NCBI RefSeq assembly: GCF_937873925.1
Contig: NZ_CALNAT010000045.1
Location: 1 to 20,711, forward strand
Direction: 5' to 3'
Source of the DNA: an uncultured Proteiniphilum sp.
Lineage (GTDB): Bacteria; Bacteroidota; Bacteroidia; Bacteroidales; Dysgonomonadaceae
DNA: 20,711 nt
Below the pieces are notes generated by a model. The model searched no databases. It worked only from the letters and a program-made list of their open reading frames with translations, and was not told where the DNA came from. Positions 14,795 through 20,711 of the stretch are shown one piece after another. A program made the translations under genes and the position numbers. Every line of letters begins with the position of its first letter. The stretch's first letter is position 1.

Positions 14795-16288
14795 ATGGCA
14801 GGAGGAATGAAAACATTGGCAAAGGAGACTGTTTTCTACGGTATGGGGAGCGTCCTGCCTAAACTTCTCAGCTGGTTGTTATCCCTCTACTGGGCCTTCG
14901 CACTGCCGGAGATTTCTGATATAGGTGTGTTGGGTAACTTCTACGCTTGGGTAGCACTTTTGCAGGTGATACTCACTTATGGCATGGAGACCGGTTTCTT
15001 TCGGTATGCCAATAAAGAGAAGGATTCCGTAAGAGTTTTCTCTACCTCTTTTATCAGTATTGCTTTCACTACATTGCTTTTCTTTGTGTCGGCACTTTTA
15101 TTGTTAGAGCCAGCCGCTTTTGCACTGGGTGGTGCAGCCATGAAACCCCATTACCTGCTAATGTTGGTAATTATTCTCTGTTTCGATGTGCTGGGCACTA
15201 TTCCGTTTGCCAGTCTTCGCTTCAAAAAACGTCCTATTCGATTTGCAGCGATCAAGATGGCCAATGTCGTGCTGACTATCGTTCTCAATCTTTTCTTTTT
15301 CCTGGTATGTCCGTGGTTGCAAACACTATTTCCCGATGTGTTTTCTTGGTTTGATCTCAGCCGTGGAGTAGATTATGTACTGATATCCAACCTCACTGCT
15401 TCGGTCATCCAATTTCTGATGGTGTTACCAGAGTTGAAGGTCAGGTTTACGTTCGACCGGCTATTGTTACGCCAAATGTTACGTTACTCATTTCCCATTC
15501 TTATTCTGGGAATAGCGGGTATATTGAATCAGACGGTGGCTCAGATCATCTTTCCCTGGGTCTATCCTGATCAGACTATGGCGTTTACGGAATTGGGTAT
15601 TTATACACAAAATATCAAGATCGCAGTTATCATGGTGATGTTTACCCAGGCTTTCCGTTACGCTTTTGAGCCCTTTATATTCGCAAGGAACAAGGGGGCG
15701 GCTGATGACCGCCAGTCATTCAGTGATGCCACCAAATATTTTATTATTTTAGGATTACTTATCTTTCTGGTAACTGTAGGCTATATTGATATTATCAAGG
15801 GGTTGCTCCCGGTACCGTATCATGTGGGGCTGAAAGTGGTGCCTATTATGCTACTGGGAGATCTCTTTTTAGGTGTATATTTCAATCTTTCATTGTGGTA
15901 TAAGCTTACCGACAAGACCCGCTGGGGAGCGTATATGTCTATCCTTGGCTTTGCTGTCGCCATAGCAATCAATATCCTCTTTATTCCCCGGTTCGGCTAC
16001 ATGGCCTGTGCGTGGGCATCATTTATTGCCAACCTTACCATGATGCTCTTATCTTATTTCTTAGGACAAAAAAATTATCCTATCCCGTATAATCTCAGGT
16101 CGGCAGGATTCTTTTTCCTGCTGTCGATAATCCTCTTCGCGGGGATTACACTGACGTATAATAATATACCCGGTTTATGGCTCCGGCTGCTGATCAATAC
16201 GCTGTTGATCGCGGTATATCTCCTTGCAGTTGTCAGGAAGGAATTGCCTTTGCGAGAATTGCCGGTGATCGGGAAGTGGTTTCGTTGA
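14795..16288 (+). CDS. Polysaccharide/oligosaccharide flippase family protein (Wzx/MOP type)
   Basis: An inner-membrane protein of 497 residues with about 12-14 hydrophobic helices, of the MOP/polysaccharide biosynthesis superfamily that moves lipid-linked sugars across the membrane. The N-terminus (MAGGMKTLAKETVFYGMGSVLPKLLSWLL) and YGMETGFFRYA near residues 62-72 are characteristic of the Bacteroidetes lipopolysaccharide biosynthesis flippases. It stands outside any visible sugar gene cluster (no glycosyltransferases in the window), so its cargo is unknown; such orphan flippases are frequent in Bacteroidales. The ATG at 14795 is used. An in-frame ATG at 14807 sits directly behind AGGAGGA, but that is too close to serve as a ribosome-binding site. 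Confidence 0.9.
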   Translation: MAGGMKTLAKETVFYGMGSVLPKLLSWLLSLYWAFALPEISDIGVLGNFYAWVALLQVILTYGMETGFFRYANKEKDSVRVFSTSFISIAFTTLLFFVSALLLLEPAAFALGGAAMKPHYLLMLVIILCFDVLGTIPFASLRFKKRPIRFAAIKMANVVLTIVLNLFFFLVCPWLQTLFPDVFSWFDLSRGVDYVLISNLTASVIQFLMVLPELKVRFTFDRLLLRQMLRYSFPILILGIAGILNQTVAQIIFPWVYPDQTMAFTELGIYTQNIKIAVIMVMFTQAFRYAFEPFIFARNKGAADDRQSFSDATKYFIILGLLIFLVTVGYIDIIKGLLPVPYHVGLKVVPIMLLGDLFLGVYFNLSLWYKLTDKTRWGAYMSILGFAVAIAINILFIPRFGYMACAWASFIANLTMMLLSYFLGQKNYPIPYNLRSAGFFFLLSIILFAGITLTYNNIPGLWLRLLINTLLIAVYLLAVVRKELPLRELPVIGKWFR

Positions 16289-16450
16289 TGTGGAGATTTG
16301 GAAGGTGAAAAGGTGGGAAGGTTGATGTGATAATGTGCTTCGCACAATAAAGGATGGAAGGTAAGGGTTTGATGATGAGTTTGGAATCTGAAATTTAGAA
16401 TTTGGAATACGGAAAATAATAATATAAAGTTAATAATAAGGTAATCAGAA

Positions 16451-16480
16451 GTCTGCCTAAAAAATAATAGAGTGGCAGAC
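16451..16480. promoter_or_regulatory. Inverted repeat upstream of the S46 peptidase gene
   Basis: GTCTGCC (16451-16457) and GGCAGAC (16474-16480) are perfect 7-base inverted arms separated by 16 AT-rich bases. They end 22 nt before the peptidase ATG and may be an operator or a leader hairpin. AGAAGG close to the ATG is a fair ribosome-binding site. The remainder of the 16289-16502 gap is low-complexity purine-rich spacer with a small GTGC-TTC-GCAC hairpin. Confidence 0.4.
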
Positions 16481-16502
16481 GTGTGCAAAAAGAAGGTAAT
16501 TT

Positions 16503-18632
16503 ATGAAGAAATTAGGTTTGGTAGTCGCAATATTTCTTGCGGCGTTGACGGCGAAAGCCGATGAGGGTATGTGGTTGCTCAAAGAGTTGAACAGCGAGAG
16601 TATTGCCCGTATGAAGGAGTTGGGATTTACTTTTCCCGTGGATCAATTATATGATGAGAGCAAATCGTCACTGAAAGATGCGGTGGTGATCTTCGGCGGG
16701 GGATGTACCGGTGTAGCGGTTTCCGGCCAGGGACTGATATTAACCAATCACCATTGCGGATACGGAGCTATCCAAAAATTGAGCGCGGTGGAGCATGACT
16801 ACCTGAAAGACGGGTTTGCTGCGAAATACCAGAGCGATGAACTGCCTGCCGACGGGCTGACTGTGTCATTCCTGAGATCAATGACGGATGTGACGGACCA
16901 GATCATACCCCATGTGCCTTCCGTACTCAGTGAAATACAACGTGAACGGGCTATCGACTCCCTCTCTACCGCACTGATAGCGGAATATGAGGAAGATCCT
17001 TTCACTCATGCCCGTATAGTTCCCTTCTACTCCCGCAATAAATATTATGTAGTGCTGTATGACGAGTTTCGGGATGTACGTCTTGTTACGGCTCCTCCGT
17101 CTTCGGTAGGTAAGTTCGGGGGAGATACCGACAACTGGATGTGGCCGCGCCATACGGGCGATTTCTCGGTATTCCGTGTCTATGCCGATAAGGACAACCG
17201 CCCGGCCAACTACAGTAGCGAAAATGAGCCTTATAAACCTAAATATGTAATGCCCGTATCATTAGAAGGTGTAACCGATGGCGATTATGCAATGACGGTA
17301 GGTTATCCCGGCAGTACGCAGCGTTATATGTCGTCGTGGGGGATCCGCCAGCGGATGGAGTCGGAGAACAAACCCCGCATCGAGGTGAGAGGGGCCAAAC
17401 AGGATATCTGGTGGGATGCGATGACCCAAAACGATACCATCCGTATCAAATACGCAAATAAATATGCCGGCAGCTCCAATTACTGGAAGAACTCCATGGG
17501 GATGAACGAAGCGCTTACTAATCTGGCAGTGCTGCCCGAAAAAGAAAAGCTGGAGGCAAGATTGGCCGAATGGATCGACAGTAATCCCGTCCGCCAGACC
17601 AGATACGGCAATACGCTTGCCACGTTGGAAGAAGCTTATAGCGGCTCCGGCGACCTGGCGCTTTATACTACTTATTTCTTAGAAACATTTAACAACGGAA
17701 TTGAATTGATCCGGTTTGCCAATACCATCCTGCAGTTCGACAGCGACGGGACCGAAGAAGACAAACAGGATTTTATCAACGACCGCTTCATCGAGTCGTA
17801 TAAAAATTATGAACCGGCGCTTGATAGGAAAGTGCTTCCCATACTGATGAAACTCTATGCCGAACGTGTTCCCAAACAATATCATCCTGATATTTATCAA
17901 AAGGTGGAAGAGGAGTTCGGCGGAGATTACGAACAATATGCCGACTGGCTGTTTGCCAACTCGCGGTTCACATCATTAGAAGAGTTGCTGGGGCTACTGA
18001 AGACGGCAGATACCCAAACACTCACCCAGGATCCGGCCATGGAACTGGCGTTGTCGACCGCCGATATGGGTTATGAACTGTCGGGACAGATGATGCCCGC
18101 CTATGAAAAGATGCTCAGGGGAGAGCGTGAGTTTATGGCTGCCCTTATGGAGATGGATGCCGACAAAACTTTCTACCCCGATGCCAACTTCACCCAGCGG
18201 ATGAGTTACGGAACAGTGAGCGGATATCAACCGCGCGACGCCGTATGGTATGATTATTACACTACCTCAAAGGGTATATTGGAAAAACAGAAACCGGGTG
18301 ATCCCGAGTTCAATGTGCAGGAATATATCCTGGATTCCATTCGTTCCGGCGATTTCGATCGTTATGCTGACCCCGAAGGAGTGATGAGGGTGAATGTGTT
18401 GTCGAACAATGATATTACCGGAGGAAATTCCGGCAGTCCCGTATTGAACGGGAATGCAGAACTGATCGGGCTGGCATTCGACGGAAACTGGGAATCACTC
18501 AGTGGAGACATCCTCTTTGAACCGGAAATGCAACGCGTGATCAGCGTGGATATCCGTTACGTATTGTATATCATCGATAAGGTGATGGGTGCGTCGCATA
18601 TTATTGAAGAGTTGAAGATCGCAGAGAAGTAG
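16503..18632 (+). CDS. S46 family dipeptidyl-peptidase, DPP7-like
   Basis: A periplasmic serine exopeptidase that removes dipeptides from the N-terminus of oligopeptides for amino-acid use. It has 709 residues, typical of the family, with signal peptide ending AKA (17-19). The chymotrypsin-like triad is visible: His84 in TNHHCGYG, an Asp in HTGDFSVF (probably Asp220) and Ser643 in GGNSGSPV. NWMWPRH (211-217) is the family N-terminus-binding strand. The position 18 residues after the catalytic Ser is Gly661 in FDGNWE. In Porphyromonas gingivalis DPP11 this position is Arg673 and sets preference for Asp/Glu at P1, while DPP7 has Gly and prefers hydrophobic P1. This enzyme is therefore predicted to be DPP7-type. 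It is a single gene 214 nt after the flippase. Confidence 0.95.
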   Translation: MKKLGLVVAIFLAALTAKADEGMWLLKELNSESIARMKELGFTFPVDQLYDESKSSLKDAVVIFGGGCTGVAVSGQGLILTNHHCGYGAIQKLSAVEHDYLKDGFAAKYQSDELPADGLTVSFLRSMTDVTDQIIPHVPSVLSEIQRERAIDSLSTALIAEYEEDPFTHARIVPFYSRNKYYVVLYDEFRDVRLVTAPPSSVGKFGGDTDNWMWPRHTGDFSVFRVYADKDNRPANYSSENEPYKPKYVMPVSLEGVTDGDYAMTVGYPGSTQRYMSSWGIRQRMESENKPRIEVRGAKQDIWWDAMTQNDTIRIKYANKYAGSSNYWKNSMGMNEALTNLAVLPEKEKLEARLAEWIDSNPVRQTRYGNTLATLEEAYSGSGDLALYTTYFLETFNNGIELIRFANTILQFDSDGTEEDKQDFINDRFIESYKNYEPALDRKVLPILMKLYAERVPKQYHPDIYQKVEEEFGGDYEQYADWLFANSRFTSLEELLGLLKTADTQTLTQDPAMELALSTADMGYELSGQMMPAYEKMLRGEREFMAALMEMDADKTFYPDANFTQRMSYGTVSGYQPRDAVWYDYYTTSKGILEKQKPGDPEFNVQEYILDSIRSGDFDRYADPEGVMRVNVLSNNDITGGNSGSPVLNGNAELIGLAFDGNWESLSGDILFEPEMQRVISVDIRYVLYIIDKVMGASHIIEELKIAEK

Positions 18633-18714
18633 AACCCCGGAAATTAGAACTGAGAACTAAGACTTGAAAAGTCTGAAATAAGAAGTAAGACAACAGAATT
18701 TGAGAAGCATAAAG

Positions 18715-18750
18715 AGCCCCTCATTAGCAGTGAACTGCCGGTGAGGGGCT
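18715..18750 (+). terminator. Long hairpin after the S46 gene, probable terminator
   Basis: AGCCCCTCA (18715-18723) pairs perfectly with TGAGGGGCT (18742-18750), and inside it GCAG (18727-18730) pairs with CTGC (18735-18738) around TGAA. No real T run follows on either strand, so termination is inferred from stability and from its place between the S46 gene and the leftward recombinase remnant. A smaller hairpin, AGACTT-GAA-AAGTCT, lies at about 18660-18674. Confidence 0.55.
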
Positions 18751-18796
18751 GATTGTTGGAGTATGATTCCACACGTGGATTATGATCTATAAAAAA

Positions 18797-18916
18797 TCAT
18801 AGAAGATTGAGCGGACTTTTTATTTTCAATTTAGCAGCATCGGTAACATGAGTATAGATTTCAGTTGTTTTAACAGAACTGTGTCTGAGTAATTGTTGAA
18901 TATCCCGGATGTCTGT
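18797..18916 (-). pseudogene. Tyrosine recombinase/integrase, C-terminal stump
   Basis: The minus strand encodes TDIRDIQQLLRHSSVKTTEIYTHVTDAAKLKIKSPLNLL, split here as TDIRDIQQLLRHSSVKTTE then IYTHVTDAAKLKIKSPLNLL, then stop at 18797. This is the end of a phage/XerD-type integrase: the LLxHSS..TT box with the active-site His and the IYTH box with the nucleophilic Tyr are intact. Upstream (right) of Thr at 18914-18916 the family resemblance stops at once, and the expected HxLRHSFATHLL segment is absent. The catalytic domain is thus cut off at about 18917 and the gene is dead. Confidence 0.82.
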
Positions 18917-18924
18917 GAAAAAAA

Positions 18925-19023
18925 TTAAACTTTTACTTTCCCTACTAACTTTTGTGCTTTTTTCGCCGCCGAATGTGTTTCATATTCGTTTTTATTTTGT
19001 AAGTTAGCTCTGTGAAAACACAT
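18925..19023 (-). CDS. Small ORF of the mobile-element remnant
   Basis: ATG at 19023 reads a 32-residue peptide (MCFHRANLQNKNEYETHSAA, then KKAQKLVGKVKV) to a TAA at 18925-18927. The lysine-rich tail looks like a real C-terminus. The frame is open further right for a few codons (HDSEP), so this could also be the end of a longer broken gene. It begins 4 nt after the stop of the next remnant, as in a tight operon. I do not recognise the family. Confidence 0.35.
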   Translation of the reverse strand: MCFHRANLQNKNEYETHSAAKKAQKLVGKVKV

Positions 19024-19027
19024 CGGC

Positions 19028-19126
19028 TCACTGTCGTGCTAAACTGAACATTTCGTCCATTTTATCCGCCACTTCGCCAATGCGTTTTCTGTTAAGCGGT
19101 ATCCACAATGGACAGCGGTAGTTCAA
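19028..19126 (-). pseudogene. C-terminal fragment of an unidentified mobile-element protein
   Basis: On the minus strand an open stretch of 32 codons reads LNYRCPLWIPLNRKRIGEVA followed by DKMDEMFSLARQ, stop at 19028-19030. It has no start codon apart from internal Met codons near its end and is bounded by TAG at 19127-19129, so it appears truncated at its N-terminus. The amphipathic, charged sequence looks protein-like. Its position beside an integrase stump suggests a conjugation or mobilisation protein, but I cannot name it. Confidence 0.4.
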
Positions 19127-19178
19127 CTAACAAGAAGTGTAATTTCCGAAAAAACAATGTCAAATATTATTGGACAAT

Positions 19179-20711
19179 ATGAAACACTTACTTTTATCAT
19201 TCTTTTTTGTTGCTTTTCTGTCTTGTGACCACGCAACGAACTCCACGAAAAACTGTTTGCCCAAAGAAAAGGAAAAATCGCTTGTAGCCTTAGGGCAACT
19301 TTGGGGGTTTCTAAAATACCACTACCCTATAGTAGCTGAAGGAAAATTGGATTGGGACAAGGAATTGATAGAAATTATTCCCACTATTATGAATACGCAA
19401 GATGAGGAGGGATGGAAAATTATCTTGGATAATTGGATAGATAGCCTGCCGCCAGTAGAGGTTACACAAAAAGATTCAATTCCATTGTCAAGGGTCAAAG
19501 TGAAGGCTGATTATGGGAAACTGTTCAATACAGCATATCTTCACCAAAAAACGATTGATAAATTACAATTTATTTTAGATAATACGCAAATCAGAGAAAA
19601 TCACTTCATTAAATTAAATTATCGACGAACCTCAAATGAACCGTTTGTAATAATAACCAATGAAACGACTTACGAAGATATGGCATTTCCTGAGTTACCC
19701 TATCGTATTCTGGCATTATTCAGATATTGGAATATTGTCAATTATTTTTTCCCTTATCGCGAACTATGCGATACAAAATGGTCGGAGGTTTTGCCTGAAA
19801 TGTTGCCTGAATTTGTCTGTGCTGAAAATCAAAAGGAATACACGCTGGCCTGTCTGAAACTTAGTGCCAAAATTGACGATTCACATGGAGGTATTCGGCA
19901 TAATGACACTACAATGTTTTATGAAATATATGGACGACGCAAAGTCCCATTTGAAACCAGATTCATTGAGAATAAATTAGTAGTATTATCATTTTCAAGT
20001 GATTATGCCGGTATCGAAAAAGAAATTTCAGTTGGGGATATTATTACAACAATCAATGGAGAGAAAGTTGAAACGGTTGTTGAACGTCTATTGCCGTACA
20101 CGCCAGCTTCAAATTATGAAGTAAAATTAAGAAATATTGCAATGACAATTTTGCAGACAAACGACAACTTTCTCCGTTTAAATTTTCTACAAAACGGGAA
20201 ATCTGTAAATAAAAAGATACAAACATACGACATAAAAAACTTGAAAATACCAAATTATTACAGCCCAAAACCAAACGAAAAAGGTTACAAGATAATTCAA
20301 GACTCTATTGGTTACATATTTCCTGCGAATTGTAAGCAAGAGGAGCGAGAAAGTGAGGTTGCCCGAATCATGTCTAATACAAAAGGGCTAGTTATTGATT
20401 TACGGTGCTACCCTTCTGATTATAATGCGACGGCCATTGCACCCTATTTGATGAAAGATTGGGGATATTATAGCAGAAAAAGTTTAAGTAATATTTCCAT
20501 GCCAGGTTATTTTTTGATTGACAACGAAAAATCTCCTCCAAGCAGTGAAATAGGAAGTTATCCCTATAAAGTAGTAATAATAGTAAATGAATACACGCAA
20601 AGTTCGGCTGAAGACCATACTTTTTTCTACTATCTTGCACCACAGGTTACAATAATAGGCAGTACAACTGCAGGAGCCAATGGAGCTGTATTTTTGTTCC
20701 CTCTTCCTGGC
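19179..20711 (+). CDS. S41 family peptidase, lipoprotein (3' end beyond the window)
   Basis: An open frame from ATG 19179 to the last base (511 codons, no stop). The signal peptide ends in lipobox FLSC (Cys16), so the protein is membrane-anchored. About residues 160-240 carry the helical segment typical of Bacteroidetes S41 lipoproteins (RYWNIVNYFFPYREL, then DDSHGG at 233-238). A PDZ-like segment with VGDIITTINGEKV starts near 285. The S41 catalytic domain follows from about 365, with IDLR and then NEYTQSSAED at 470-479, where Ser475 is the probable nucleophile, and GSTTAGANG after it. It is noticeably more AT-rich than the genes to its left and abuts a broken mobile element, which suggests transfer. 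No clear Shine-Dalgarno or TAnnTTTG box was seen. Confidence 0.85.
   Translation, partial: MKHLLLSFFFVAFLSCDHATNSTKNCLPKEKEKSLVALGQLWGFLKYHYPIVAEGKLDWDKELIEIIPTIMNTQDEEGWKIILDNWIDSLPPVEVTQKDSIPLSRVKVKADYGKLFNTAYLHQKTIDKLQFILDNTQIRENHFIKLNYRRTSNEPFVIITNETTYEDMAFPELPYRILALFRYWNIVNYFFPYRELCDTKWSEVLPEMLPEFVCAENQKEYTLACLKLSAKIDDSHGGIRHNDTTMFYEIYGRRKVPFETRFIENKLVVLSFSSDYAGIEKEISVGDIITTINGEKVETVVERLLPYTPASNYEVKLRNIAMTILQTNDNFLRLNFLQNGKSVNKKIQTYDIKNLKIPNYYSPKPNEKGYKIIQDSIGYIFPANCKQEERESEVARIMSNTKGLVIDLRCYPSDYNATAIAPYLMKDWGYYSRKSLSNISMPGYFLIDNEKSPPSSEIGSYPYKVVIIVNEYTQSSAEDHTFFYYLAPQVTIIGSTTAGANGAVFLFPLPG

Overview
The window reads as chromosomal DNA of a member of the Bacteroidales, probably close to Porphyromonadaceae/Dysgonomonadaceae. 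The evidence is a family S46 dipeptidyl-peptidase of the Porphyromonas DPP7/DPP11 type, a PorT-type small outer-membrane barrel, several lipoproteins with Bacteroidetes-like signal peptides, mostly weak ribosome-binding sites, a tRNA that ends without an encoded CCA, and promoters matching the Bacteroidetes pattern (TTG about 20 nt before TAnnTTTG).

Layout. 1-84: the 3' part of a tRNA-Asn and its terminator. 258-3421: rightward housekeeping genes (D-2-hydroxyacid dehydrogenase, M16 zinc peptidase, outer-membrane barrel) ending at a strong terminator. 3420-4856: leftward dacB-like PBP4. 4928-12329: a redox/transport region with a thioredoxin-reductase-like flavoprotein, a leftward lipoprotein of unknown function, a heterodimeric ABC transporter (two fused permease-ATPase half-transporters overlapping by 8 nt) and a PepSY-TM membrane protein. 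12368-14467: leftward glycyl-tRNA synthetase followed closely by an FKBP-type prolyl isomerase lipoprotein. 14795-18632: rightward polysaccharide-type flippase and the S46 peptidase. 18797-19126: the wreck of a mobile element, with a 40-residue C-terminal stump of a tyrosine recombinase and two small leftward reading-frame remnants. 19179-20711: an AT-rich S41-family peptidase lipoprotein that runs off the window.

The strongest non-obvious signal is an 81-bp sequence present twice (4928-5008 and 6801-6881, 71 of 81 positions identical, no gaps). It sits directly upstream of the flavoprotein and of the ABC transporter operon. Each copy holds two overlapping inverted repeats and a complete Bacteroidetes promoter. 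All ten differences fall outside the repeat arms and the -7 box. This looks like one operator-promoter shared by two transcription units, which would tie a disulfide-type flavoprotein to a siderophore-class ABC exporter/importer and possibly to a PepSY reductase-like protein. No regulator and no TonB receptor lie in the window.

The right end is the accessory part: integrase stump, broken small genes and an AT-rich peptidase gene suggest an old insertion/deletion event next to the S46 gene.
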